Shown here in pieces: positions 21,079 to 35,077 of a stretch of DNA of 64,000 nt (positions within the stretch are counted from its first letter, which is position 1; each line of letters opens with the position of its first letter). Location: contig CM035438.1 of the NCBI GenBank assembly GCA_020310875.1, forward strand, positions 100,512,639-100,576,638, given 5' to 3'. Under the pieces are notes generated by a model that was not told where the DNA came from, did not search any database, and saw only the letters and a program-made list of their open reading frames with translations. The position numbers and the translations under genes were made by a program. Source of the DNA: Ceratopteris richardii. Taxonomy: Eukaryota; Streptophyta; Polypodiopsida; Polypodiales; Pteridaceae.

Positions 21079-23406
21079 CTACCTAGACACACTTCCATCT
21101 GCATACCTCTTTGTCTTGTAGACCCATTTGCATCCAATGATCTTCTGACTATTTGGTTTAGGAACCAAATCCCATGTCCCATTCTCCATCAATGCATCAT
21201 ACTCTTCCTGCATAGCTTTCTCCCAATTTTCCTTACCTTTTGCCTCTTCATATGTAGAAGGGTCTTCATTTGCTTTTACCATATAAGCATAATCTTTAGT
21301 AGCCAAAAAAGAAGTGTCATAGCTATACCTTGTAGGTTGCCATTTGTGTCTTGATGACCTTCTGAGTTCTCCACTTCTTGAGGTTTCTGGCTCATCACAT
21401 TTTGGTTCAAACCTTGGCACTCCTTCAACTTCAACTTGTACTTCATTGTTCTCTTCTTCATCAAATATTTGAACCTTTGATTTACCTTTCTTCTGACTCA
21501 CAATTTCTTCATCACATGCATGATTAATAATTGTACTTGTATACCAAGTACCTTGCTCATCAAATGTAACATCCTTTGATACAAGGAATTGTTTTGTGGA
21601 TGGACTCCACAACCTATATCCCATCTGCTTATCATCATATCCAATAAACACATGTTTTTCAGCTTTAGGTTCCAATTTGTGCCTCAACTGAGATGGAACA
21701 TATGCATAGGATAAACATCCAAACACTTTGCAATGATCTAAGGTAGGTCTCTTACCCCACCATGCCTCATATGGTGTCGTACCCTGCAAAGCTTTACATG
21801 GTAACCTATTGACCAAATATGTAGCTATATTTACAGCCTTAGCCCACAAATAATTTGGACAATTTTTCTCTTTCATCATGGATCTCGAAAAATCAACAAG
21901 AGTTCTATTTCTCCTTTCTGCTACACCATTTTTTTGAGGAGAGTACTTGCAAGTAACTTCTCTTTTTATACCTGCATTCCATAAGCAATCATTGAACTCA
22001 TCAGAGAAATACTCTCCCCCTCCATCTGACCTTAGTCTCTTCAACTTTTGACATGTGATTCTTTCTGCATACACATGATAATGTTTAAATGTATTAAATA
22101 CCTCTGATTTATCTTTGATCACATAGATAGTGATCCACCTGGTAGCGTCATCAACATAAATCACATAATATCTTGAACCATTTATACTAAAATCCTTTGA
22201 AGGTCCCCACACATCTGTATGTACCAATTCAAGCTTCTCTGAATACATGAAACCATGTTTGGAATAAGATTGCTTATGAGCCTTACCTAATTGACATGCC
22301 TCACATTTGTATGTCATATGTTGACCTGCAACATTAGGCAATCCAAGCATTGAACCATTTTTAACCATATCTTTAATACCTCTTTCATTGAAATGTCCAA
22401 GCCTCTTGTGCCAAAGATCTAACTCAGAGATCTTATGTCCTTCATAAGTGAACAAGGCATGACCAACATTACCTTGAATCTTCAATGTGAAGACTCTTCC
22501 TTCTTTCTTCCCTGTAACAATTTGTTTATACCCATTGCTAGGGTCTTCCACAAAAACTCCATCATTAGTGAACCTTACTTCATAACCTTTTTCAACAATT
22601 TGTCCTACACTTATCAGATTCTTTGGAATTGTAGGAACATACAAGAACTTACTCAAAAGAGTACTTCCATCCTTGGCCTTCACTAATCCAATTGACTTCA
22701 CATTGTGCTTTGTATTGTCACCTATTTGAACTACATGATTAGTTACCTTATTCTCCAAATCAGTCATCAAGGCTATGTTACCACTCACGTGATTGCTACA
22801 CCCTGAGTCAATGTAGAAGACTCTTTGGTCTTCACTTTGCCTTTCACAAGTTGCATTCATAATCAAGCTTGAATCCTCCTTCTGATCTGAAGCATAACTG
22901 TAGTAGGTATTGTTGTAGGATTGACTTTGGAATCCTCTACCTACAATTCTTCCAAAATAGCCTCTACTACCTATACCTCTGAAATTACCTCTTTGATTTC
23001 TACCACCTCTTCCTCTTGAATTAAAGTTCTGATTATGTCCACCATTATTCTCACTATTATGCCAAAAATCATGAGCTAAGTGATTTGTCTTACCACAAAT
23101 CCAACAAGCCTTGGCTCCATCTTTATTGCTTCTACCTCTTCCTCTACCTTTGCCACCTCCTCTTCCTCTTAGGAAGTTAGCTTGGCTAGTTGTACCTTCA
23201 TCTTCATTTGCTTGTTGCTTCCCTTTGCTATTCTTCTTCTTATCCTTTGAATACATTGCTTGACCTGCACTCTTATCACCTTCACCTTTGACATCCTGCT
23301 CAAAAGTTAGCATGTGTCCTAGCAACTGATTTAAATCAGGAGTAAAATGATCTAGTGACAATTCAGTAGACAAAATGAATGGCTTACATTTCTCATCTTC
23401 TCTCAA
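21079..23406 (-). pseudogene. gag C-terminus, protease, integrase and RT start of copia A (775 codons open)
   Basis: Long open segment. Residues ~1-60 finish the Gag capsid region. A basic Gly/Arg-rich stretch (RGRGGGKGRGRGR) precedes the zinc knuckle CWICGKTNHLAHDF, in which the last Cys is Phe. Around residue 195 is the protease site YIDSGCSNHVSG. Around 330-390 is the pre-integrase LWHKRLGHFNERG with KCEACQLGK. From ~395 comes the integrase core, with D in HTDVWGP, D in RSDGGGEY and E in NGVAERRNRT (D-D-35-E). It ends as RT begins (GCKWVYKTKRYADGSVSR) at a stop. The frameshift that cuts it from the gag start is at about 23400. Confidence 0.9.
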
Positions 23407-23887
23407 ACTTGAGGATTTTCCTTACCAATTTATCCTCCTCAATATCTTCATCAACTGCTCCTAATGCATCTGCAATGTCCTTCATCCTTGTTACATAATC
23501 AGAGATGGATTGAGAGGCCTTCTTCTTGAACGTGGTAAACTCTACCCACAAAGATGCCTTCCTTGAATTTGTAGTGTTTTGGAAATGCTCCTCCAAAGCA
23601 TTCCATATATCACTTGCACTTTCAAGACCTCTAATATGAGGTAGCAAGTAGTCATTGACTCCCATGTAGATAATACTCCTTGCTTGAGCATCCTTCTTCA
23701 TCCAAGTCTTCAAATCTGATAGTTCATCCCTAGTTGGAACACTAGGATCTCTGAATTGTGGTTTTTCTTCTTCACCTGTAATGTAACCTATCAAGTCTTT
23801 GCTCATGACATGAGCTTCCATCCTCATTGACCATGCTGGATAGTTTTCTCTATCCAATTTCTCTATCTGAAGAGAATCTCCCATCAT
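23393..23887 (-). pseudogene. gag N-terminal part of copia A
   Basis: 164 codons from a good methionine (MMGDSLQIEKL). Shows the conserved copia Gag opening ENYPAWSMRMEAHV, then the UBN2 core (SDIWNALEEHFQNTTNSRKASLWVEF and SQSISDYVTRMKDIADAL). Start chosen because it is the first Met after the PBS/leader and the N-terminus matches the family. A one-base shift at its end separates it from the next segment. Confidence 0.9.
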
Positions 23888-24095
23888 TTCTTCACCTGTG
23901 TATTAAATTCTTCAAACTTTATGAGAATTAAGTGTACCTTTACTTCTAATGAAGTTCCTTTTGATGGTCTTGATAGCTTTAGACCTCCTTCTCAAGCTTT
24001 TACTTCAAACTTTCACCTTTTGAATCTTCAAGTGTTTATTTTTGTATGTCAGCAGTAGTCGGGGTCCTCTTTTCTTCAATTTTGATGATTCTTGA

Positions 24096-24105
24096 TCTGA
24101 TACCA
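24096..24105 (-). other. PBS of copia A, initiator tRNA-Met type
   Basis: TGGTATCAGA on the minus strand, one base from the end of the 5' LTR. This is the standard plant copia primer site. Confidence 0.95.
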
Positions 24106-24106
24106 C

Positions 24107-25138
24107 TGATGGAGAGTGTTAATCTCCAAAAGAACAAGTTATCCTTGATGTTAGAGCACTCTATATCAAGAACAACTCAAAACCTTTAGCAGTTTTGAGG
24201 ATCAATACTCAATTATCAAAATCTTGAACAAACTATGAAGTGAGTTGATACTCAGAAAGTCTGTTACACATAATTCATTCATTGACTAATCAAATGTGTA
24301 ACGTTTTTTATAAAACTTTGCACAAGGTGTTGCCTATAGTCTTCGCACCTTCTTCAAGTTAAATCATCTCAAAAGACTTGGTAGATCTTGAGAAATGATC
24401 TAAACAATTTACCTATGTCTAAAACTGTACTTATTTTTAGTCGACTTTGACACCTAAAACTTTTAACACATAGTTCTCCCAAAGTACAAGTCATTTATTC
24501 AAATTCTTTTACTCAAGGTAGCTTACCTTCCAACTTAAAGAATGAGTGCTTTCTTGCTCAAAACTTTACACTGTGGAAGGAGAACCGACCAAAACATTAG
24601 CATCAAATTTTGCACCTGTTGGAACTTTAGTTATTCACATTTACACATGTAAATGTTCCTACTCTCAATTCTCTGAGCCTGATCACAATTAGGATCTAAA
24701 AACTTGTATAGAGGTCAATCAACTATAGACTTAGACTTGTACAAAATCATTTCACAAAGGATTAAACATAGAAGGAGTACTAAGCAAAAGATCGGGCACA
24801 ATATTTCTTCATTCCTAAAACGTTTTTACATATGAGCGATGAGAGAGATTTACCTCATTTCTAAAATGTCTAATGACTCTTACAACTTCTAATTCTCCCC
24901 TTCACATGCTCTCTCATATTTTCCCCATTTTTTTACTTGTATATATAGGCATATATGTACAAGCTCATGACCATACAAAAGGTATATGTGAGCTAACTAC
25001 AAAATAATGTACATATGTATACAAGTCTTCATCTTTTGAACATGTACTATCTTCAAGCTTCATAAACCAATCTTTTCTTCATTCTTTGACTTCAAGTCTT
25101 TATCCAAAACATCAATTGGTGGTTGACTTGCACCAACA
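24107..25138 (-). repeat. 5' LTR of copia A
   Basis: 1,032 bp, nearly identical to 18685-19715; scattered substitutions only. Confidence 0.95.
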
Positions 25139-25143
25139 TTTTC
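25139..25143. other. Target-site duplication of copia A (right)
   Basis: TTTTC, matching 18680-18684. Confidence 0.9.
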
Positions 25144-25386
25144 AGCACCTTGCACAATATTCCACAGTCCTTTTGCAACCAATACATGCATCATATAATC
25201 CCGTAATGGGTAATTGCTACAGTTGTTATAAGAAAACTCAACTAATGGGAGGAAACTATCCCAATTTGTTTGTTTCTCTGAAGCATATGCTTGTAGCATA
25301 TCTTCTAGTATTTGATTAACTCTTTCGGTCTGATTGTCCTCAATAGCCAACATACAGAATACATCACTGCTTTTAGCCATGGCCAC
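25144..25386 (-). pseudogene. Fused remnant: gypsy integrase piece joined to copia B gag N-terminus
   Basis: On the minus strand one open frame starts with a gypsy integrase segment (DNQTERVNQILEDMLQAY, WDSFLPLVEFSYNN; about 25211-25360). It passes without a stop into a copia Gag opening (NYPLRDYMMHVLVAKGLWNI; 25144-25210). The second half is the missing gag N-terminus of copia B copy 1; the first half belongs to a chromovirus-like gypsy of which nothing else is visible. The join is probably an illegitimate recombination scar. Confidence 0.7.
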
Positions 25387-25529
25387 TGCCTAAAATACCT
25401 TGATGCAAAAAAATGATTGTATCTCAAAATGTTGAACAAAACTACCCTCTGAAGTTCTACTAAACCTATAACAGACTTCAAGATGCTTATACAAGTGAAT
25501 TGAAACCTATATATATCGATTACATGAAA

Positions 25530-26560
25530 AGACAAAATTGCCTGCACAAGCACTATGATAGTGTGTTCAGAGGCCAAAACAAGCTCAGATCATGTTTCAA
25601 CACCAGAAAGGGAAGCCATTTTGATCTCCTAATCACCCTAAGTATGCTCACCAATTTTCATGCGATTTTGAGATTGTGATTCGAGGGGTTCGAACTAGAT
25701 GAAGCGGCGACCTGCTCTGATACAAATTGTTGGATTTTGAAGTCTGTAGAAGCACGCAAAAAGCACAAGGAAGAAGAAGAAGACTAGAGCACAACACACA
25801 ATACTGAATGTATTACTACTAGAATGTACGAAGATAAGTGATCCATTAGGGTTATAGGCATATGTACAAGCTAGGGGAAAAACCTCCTAAAGAGGGTTAT
25901 AGGCATACGTACAAGCTAGGGGAAAAACCTCCTAAAGAGTGCTCTTGACCCCAGTCTCTATTGCATGATGATCCAATATCTTTCACTTGAATCTGTAAAC
26001 TAGATGGTTATACAGATGTAACTTCAATTTGCATCGAAATACCTACTGGTGGTACTTTTAGTTTTCTAATAACCTCGAGGGTCACCCGAATAGTATCCTC
26101 CATGCCCAAAACTTTAATAGCACAAAAAGTCAAAATTGTCTGCACAAGCACTATGATAGAGTGTGCGGAGGCCGAAACGAGCTCAAATCACGATTTTGAC
26201 ACCACAATGCAAAGTTGTTTTGAACTGATAATCACCTTGAGCATGCTCATCAAATTTTGTGTGATTCTGAGATTATGATCGGAGGGTGTCGATGATATCC
26301 TAGATGAAGTGGCGACCTTCTCTGATACCATTTGTTGGAGTTGGAGGTCTTTCAAAAACATGCAAACAGCACAACGAAGAAGAAGAATCTTGGAGCACAA
26401 CACAAAATATTGAATGTATTACCAAGAGAATGTACAAAGATGAGTGACCCGTTAGGGTTATAGGCATGTATACAAGCGAGGGAAAAAAACCTCCTAAAGA
26501 GGGAAAAAAGTTCCCCCGTACTCCTATTGTGTTCACACACATCACTACCTAAATATATCA
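25530..26560 (-). repeat. Tandemly duplicated copia leader, PBS and LTR-end segment
   Basis: Two homologous units about 605 bp apart. Each has a leader (TTGCCTGCACAAGCACTATGATAG / TTGTCTGCACAAGCACTATG), a Met-tRNA type PBS (GCTCTGATACAA at 25714-25725; TCTGATACCA at 26321-26330) and then an LTR end starting TGTTGGA (25728 and 26333). LTR starts share AGCACAACACA, GAATGTATTAC and GGGTTATAGGCAT blocks. Orientation and position fit the 5' end of copia B copy 1, duplicated once. Exact outer LTR borders were not resolved. Confidence 0.65.
25848..25937. repeat. 45-bp tandem duplication in the LTR
   Basis: AGGGTTATAGGCATA.GTACAAGC plus its GGGGAAAAACCTCC continuation occurs twice head to tail, and once in the neighbouring LTR copy. 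Confidence 0.9.
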
Positions 26561-28739
26561 ATAAGTGTATGGTTGCTCAAGCTCATCATCAAAAATGGGA
26601 GATCCAGTCATTTCAGGATTCATTTTCTAAAAACAAATGTAACTAATAAGTCATATAGGGAGAAGATGAAATACCTATTTGGTGAAATCTGTACTTAACG
26701 GTTTTCTATGCAATAAAATAAATTAACAAACTCAAATGATGTTTCCTAACTTCTCTCTTCTCCCCAAACATCAATGAAATGAAGGACCTTGATCAATCCC
26801 AAGTCCTATACAAGATTACATTACGGCTAAACATTGTTGAGCATCCTAAATTACATTAGGTGATAAGCTCCATAAACAAACCTATATAAGCTTATACATT
26901 TATGAAAAAAAATACTAAATGAATCTATACAAAAGAGCTTCCTTCAAGTGATACATATCTACCAACAACTCGTCGGTAGACTAACAAGTGGGCCCCAAAT
27001 CCATTGAAATTTGACTAATTTTAACTTTGTATGTTCTAACTAATAGCACATCAAGTTGCATTACAATATCATAAACACTATGAGAGAAATGATAAAAATA
27101 GTGTCTTCAACACTTGCAAAAATGTGTGAGCTCAAAGATTGGACTAGACCATAGAAATCATCAGTAGACCTATGAAACAATGTCTAATAAATCTTGAAAT
27201 TTGTCAGCAATAATCTTGCCTTTCCTAAAACCATGTACAAAATTATTCATATTCATTGGATAATTCCTCAAAGATAAATGGCATAATTGCCATAACTCTA
27301 AGAAATTCTTAGGGGACTCCTCGCTAGAGGGTCCAAAGAGCTAAACAAAACATTGTAGCCTCCAAATGTTGGCCAAACTTCATGAAATTCATATATGTCT
27401 ATGAAAACACTATTTCGCATCACATGTCTTATTTCATTCCATTTTGCGCCCATGCATATTGTGAGAAATACTCACATTTCTACAAACCTCCAAAATATTG
27501 CCTGAGAAAAATCCCTGCACAAGGTTGAGAGAAAATTTGCAATTCCTCTTTAAAAAAAACGTCCAAATGCTATGAAAATTTGAGAAGTAAAATTTTTGAA
27601 GGTAGCTAAATTTCCCAGCACAAATCACATCATTTGGATACTCCAATGATGAGAAAAGCCTCTACAAAGCCACCATTGTACACCTTCCAGAAATTAAATG
27701 TCTTATAGTGAGTCTTCTTAATTGAGGTCTTTTCTACTACTAGAATACACTAAATTCCATGAAATTTTGTGATCAAAATAAAAGCTTTAGCATCTAAAAA
27801 CCTACACATTTTCAAAATAAATTACCATTCCTATATGAAATTACAAGCAATTCAATGTGTAGTACTACCTAGCTACAACTATGAAAACAACTTGGATGCA
27901 TTTTGATCATTCTTTTAAAGTATTTAAGGTTATTTTTTACCCTAAATAGTGATAATTCTATTGATGTATGTGCAAAAACATATAGATTTAATGATCATCC
28001 ATGCATCCTCTCTAATATAATTTATTGAACAGTGACCAAAATTAACCAAAGCAAGCTCATTTACCCTTTTTTAACAACATCAATGCATTATGTAACTCAT
28101 ATATATGCATTCATTTCCACTTTGGTTCCTAATGAATGCATTCAAATGGTTATGTTCTCTTTTCATGATTTTATGCCTTAATTAATTATCTCCCATGAAT
28201 AGATATATTCATTCATATAATCCTAACATTGTCCTTTTGCAAGCTATGTGTGCAATTGATTGTAGAAACATACGATTTTCATAAAATGAAAATGAAGAAA
28301 AAAATATAATTTTACTTTAATAAACTCCTGTGTGCATCTATAATATATAGAAGTTTATTTATTTAATATCGAATACATAAGCTTTTATGAATTATAGTTT
28401 CTCATGTAGAAGACAATTTTTTTAAAACACTACCTCTATTGTGATGAAGTATTATTTTGCATACTTTCTCATGAAGAAGAGAAATTATTCATAAGAATAC
28501 TTCATTATAGTAGAAGAACAACTTTAAAATTGTTTTCCCCTCTTCCCCCAAGCTTAATCTATGAAAATTCATCTCTCCCTTTTTTTGTTCTCTCTTGGTA
28601 AGCTTAGACTAAGGGGATTAGAAGAGAAATGTTTTCTTATGACATGCAAGCATCTCCCATAATACCCAAAGGAAGAAAATGAATCATTTGGAAATTTGAG
28701 GATAACTCATGATCCCTATCAGTCAGCTAAAAAGAATTC
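26561..28739. other. AT-rich interval with no recognised gene
   Basis: Frequent stops in all frames. No retroelement motifs, splice-supported gene structure or RNA gene recognised. Confidence 0.5.
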
Positions 28740-28799
28740 TACACGAGATCCATGATTAGAAAATTGTGACACGACCTATCACCAAAAAGCTCTTAAATG

Positions 28800-29000
28800 A
28801 AAGAATCCATAGATTTTTAAATTTCTCAATTTGGATAATCCTAGCTCAAAATATGGTTGAAAGAGTGAGACTAGGTAGCCAAATACTAGCTTTATATGCA
28901 GACAATATGAAGAAAAGTGATTAATTTCTTCACTCCTCTTCCTATCCTTTTTGCATAGAGAACAAGTGGCTTACGTGTAGTAGCCCATTGTCCCACATTC
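28800..29000 (-). pseudogene. LINE-type RT C-terminal zinc-finger (zf-RVT) remnant
   Basis: Minus-strand reading gives CSLCKKDRKRSEEINHFSSY followed by Cys, i.e. the C-x2-C ... H-x4-C arrangement of the zinc-finger that ends plant non-LTR retrotransposon RTs, then IKLVFGYLVSLF, equivalent to the usual VWxYL segment. Upstream WDNGLLHV fits the family in a shifted frame. No RT core was found, so this is a short, shifted fragment. Confidence 0.45.
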
Positions 29001-29553
<553 letters not shown>

Positions 29554-29910
29554 AAATCTGATATAAAATGAAAGATCCCCAATTGGCTACATGCCACTCT
29601 CCTCGCAACCTTAAATTGTCCTTGCCCTTATGCACATATAGAGTCTTCATTAAGGTCCAAACACCCCTTATATGGCCACCCTGAGGACATGGAATAACCT
29701 TGAAGACTCATGCTAGTGCCTTGGCTCCCTTGAGCTCTGGTCCTTGGCCCATCTAGGTTCCTTGACCAATGGTAGACCATGTTGTTCTAAATGAGTCTAA
29801 AACTTAGTCTTTTTCTATAGAAGACCCACACAAAAATATCTTTTAGGAGGAAGAAGAACATACCCGATAAAAATTTTCAGAACGAAAGAGGAATACATGT
29901 GAGATGAATG

Positions 29911-30385
29911 TCTAAATAGATCCATCAAGGTCTCTATAGATGCTCACAAAAGTTGGTACTATTGTGAAGAACTAGAGCATTAGGACCACCCTTATGCTTC
30001 TACAAATAGCTCTCTCCAAGGGAATTCCTTATCTTGTAGGTTGATACTATCCATCTAAGTTTCATCCATGTATTTAAATGTTCTCCTAGTGTCCCTACTA
30101 TCCATCCAAGTGTTGACCATGTAAATACATGTGCTCCAAGTGTCTATCTAAATAGATCCATCACAATCTCCATAGACACTCACAAAAGATGATGCTAGCA
30201 TGAAGAACTAGAGCATTAGGACCACCATAATGCTTCTATATAGAGATCTCTCCAAAGACGTTCCATCTCTCAAAAGTTGAAGATATTCATCCGTGTCAAC
30301 TGTGTAATTATATGTGCTCCAAGTTTTCCTACTATCCATCTAAGTGTCAGACATGTAATTACATGTGCTTCAAGTGTATCAATTA
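29911..30385. repeat. 236-bp tandem duplication
   Basis: The block starting TCTAAATAGATCCATCA is repeated at 30147, sharing GAAGAACTAGAGCATTAGG, CTTCTA...AGCTCTCTCC-type and CATGTAAxTACATGTGCT segments. The two copies are diverged. No coding function seen. Confidence 0.85.
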
Positions 30386-33137
<2,752 letters not shown>

Positions 33138-33394
33138 CTTATTTCAGTCAACTTCAACTCGCACATCATCAATAAGTAAAACCATTCACATGAGAACAAG
33201 AAGACATCAGGTGATTATGTTCCTCTCTGATTATACAAGCGCCTTTGGTTGGAATTCAGACCAGGTTGCGATAGACAGTTAGAATTGATTTGTACCGCCT
33301 ATGGAGCCTTCATCCGCTAAGAGTGAAGACAGATCAGGTTTTGCTTTAAAATTCCATGTACAAATAATGTCAACTCCATCAAACTCGGTCCATG

Positions 33395-33545
33395 TGTGCT
33401 AGTTTAGTTGGTTTGAGCTCTTGCCTAGACGCACGGGTGGGGGTTCAATTCCTCCTCGTTGGTTAGTTTAGTTGGTTTGCCAGCTCTTGCCTCTTGAGGC
33501 AGGGGTGGGGTTCAACTCTTTCTAGCCATGGTTGACATGTATTGA
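33395..33545 (+). mobile_element. Candidate tRNA-derived (dimeric) SINE remnant
   Basis: Two tandem tRNA-like modules. Each has an A-box-like TAGTTTAGTTGG (33400 and 33464) and, about 42-45 bases on, a B-box-like GGTTCAATTCC (33442-33452, fits GGTTCRANNCC) or GGTTCAACTCT (33509-33519). The modules resemble each other (GAGCTCTTGCCT and CAGCTCTTGCCT). No poly(A) or target duplication could be fixed. Not a functional tRNA: no cloverleaf stem pairing was found. Confidence 0.4.
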
Positions 33546-33772
33546 GCTTTAGGGTCAATTTTCAAACTTAGTTTCCTTGCCACCTGCGATGTCATCATCG
33601 TTGCATTGCCCTCGGGCCATCTTAACCTATTGCCTGTTCACTTGTACCGTTGTTCTTTCAATCAATTCGAGCACACGAGAGTAAACTTCGACTGAACTTC
33701 CTATCAGAAAACAAAAAGACTCCGCCAAACCTCAGATGGGACATGAAAAACACTTATCTCTACATCAAACTA

Positions 33773-33866
33773 ATGATCCGACAACTACAAAGATTTTATA
33801 TGTCAAATAGATGGTCTCCATGATCCGACAACTACACAGATTTCATATGTCAAATAGATGGTCTCC
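33773..33866. repeat. 47-bp tandem duplication
   Basis: ATGATCCGACAACTACA plus the following AGATGGTCTCC segment occurs twice in a row with two substitutions. Confidence 0.9.
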
Positions 33867-34376
33867 ATGACTAGAAATTGCTGCAGTCCCGTCTCGGCCC
33901 ACCCTCATTCTCTGAACATTGAAAGAAACATATATGCTTACACAGGGCCTTAACATATGCGTTCCTTCCCATCTTCCAGCGGGAAGGCGTATAATGCCTA
34001 AAGAAGAGATTTGAAGCAGTAAACAATATAATGATGACGACAAAAAAAAAACAATAAAATCTTCTGTTTGTGCTCAAAATCAGGTGGAAAAGGAGGCTCT
34101 GTATGTGTTGAGGGCCGGTGGGGGGAGGGGGGAGCTGAACAGTCATCTATCTCGTAAAGGATAAGATGATAGATTATAAATCACTTGAAGCTGTCAATGA
34201 TAGAGTATAATGAACAGTATACAGAACAGATAATGATCATCTGTCGATTGTGGTCGTTTCTGTAAAGTTTGGGATATGGAAGACTCAGAGTGGCCTTAAA
34301 TCTAAAACTGTCGGACATGGGAAACTCCGAGCGGCCATGACTAGAGCGCCTTCGTTGTTCTCGAGAAGGCATCCAT

Positions 34377-34461
34377 ATTAGGGTTGGTGCCGGAAAAAAA
34401 CTGATCATCAAAGGGACCGCCAGATTAGGGTTGGTGCCGGGAAAAAACTGATCATCAAAAG
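34377..34461. repeat. 47-bp period duplication downstream of the SAUR-like gene
   Basis: ATTAGGGTTGGTGCCGG and CTGATCATCAAA blocks occur at 34377 and again at 34424. It lies just beyond the stop codon of the gene at 34508 and would be in its 3' UTR. Confidence 0.9.
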
Positions 34462-34507
34462 GAGCGCGCAGAACCGTCTTAACGACGAACAACTAGGTGT
34501 AGGAATA

Positions 34508-35077
34508 TTATCTCAAGCGAGGATGAAAGCCGATGGTGATCTGCACGTTTTCGAATTCACGAATGGAGCACGGAAGCAGGAGGATGCCGGCATGATGGAA
34601 GCCGTATTCTCTACTGGCTTCTTGCAAAAGATCTTGAAAGAGCGGATGGTTGAGATAGGCAACGGGCAACAGGAAGCGTTTCCGCTCTTCATCTGTCCGT
34701 CCTACGGACACTGGAATTAACCCCCTTGGCACTTTCTCCGACTTCCTCCGCAATTGCTTCTCCTGCATGGCACCACTCTTGCTATTCTTTGTCCAGCTCT
34801 GAATCCTTCGCTTTTCCATCATCGCGTTACCATTCACCATCTCTGTACCCCAAAGTCTGTCGCCGCTTCTCCGTTTTTCCAGAGCCCAGCACGGACGAGC
34901 CTTCGTTCTTAACAAGCGTATCACTGTACACCGCAGCGCCGTACAGATCTCGACCATCACTGAAAGAAAACCAGATTGGAGATGAAATCCATGGCGAGTA
35001 AGATACACATCTCTCCGCAACAGAGGGACGGCTTCAGCGTCAACGTAGGGGTAGCAGCATGGATGCTGGAACTCCAT
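34508..35077 (-). CDS. SAUR-like auxin-responsive protein
   Basis: Intronless minus-strand frame of 189 codons. The C-terminal half (residues ~113-183) is a SAUR domain: KVPRGLIPVSVG, then ERKRFLLPVAYLNHPLFQDL, EYGFHHAG and a closing PCSIREFENV. SAURs are small, short-lived plant proteins; characterised members inhibit PP2C.D phosphatases and so activate plasma-membrane H+-ATPases in auxin-driven cell expansion. Usual length is about 90-180 residues, so the start is uncertain: Met1, Met41 (34957), Met80 and Met86/87 are all possible, and Met41 or Met80 gives a more typical size. The N-terminal region is basic and unconserved. Base composition is richer in GC than its surroundings. No TATA box or DST mRNA-decay element could be assigned with confidence. 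This is the only convincing non-transposon gene in the window. Confidence 0.8.
   Translation of the reverse strand: MEFQHPCCYPYVDAEAVPLLRRDVYLTRHGFHLQSGFLSVMVEICTALRCTVIRLLRTKARPCWALEKRRSGDRLWGTEMVNGNAMMEKRRIQSWTKNSKSGAMQEKQLRRKSEKVPRGLIPVSVGRTDEERKRFLLPVAYLNHPLFQDLLQEASREYGFHHAGILLLPCSIREFENVQITIGFHPRLR

Larger units (their letters stand above)
18685..25138 (-). mobile_element. Complete Ty1/copia family A element
   Basis: 6,454 bp on the minus strand with two near-identical LTRs (18685-19715 and 24107-25138), perfect 5-bp target duplications TTTTC, an initiator-tRNA-Met PBS, and gag-PR-IN-RT-RH in copia order. It interrupts gag of copia B. Structurally complete, but coding capacity is lost through one gag frameshift and at least four nonsense codons in RT/RNase H. 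Two further family members are at 12473-13534 and at 41561-42526 plus 58617-61620. Confidence 0.95.

Noticed and set aside
33400..33519. Functional tRNA genes
   Set aside because: A and B boxes are present but I could not fold acceptor, anticodon and T stems; a SINE remnant fits better.
34150..34507. DST mRNA-instability element in the SAUR 3' region
   Set aside because: An ATAGATGA-like string occurs but the spaced GGA and GTA partners are not convincing.
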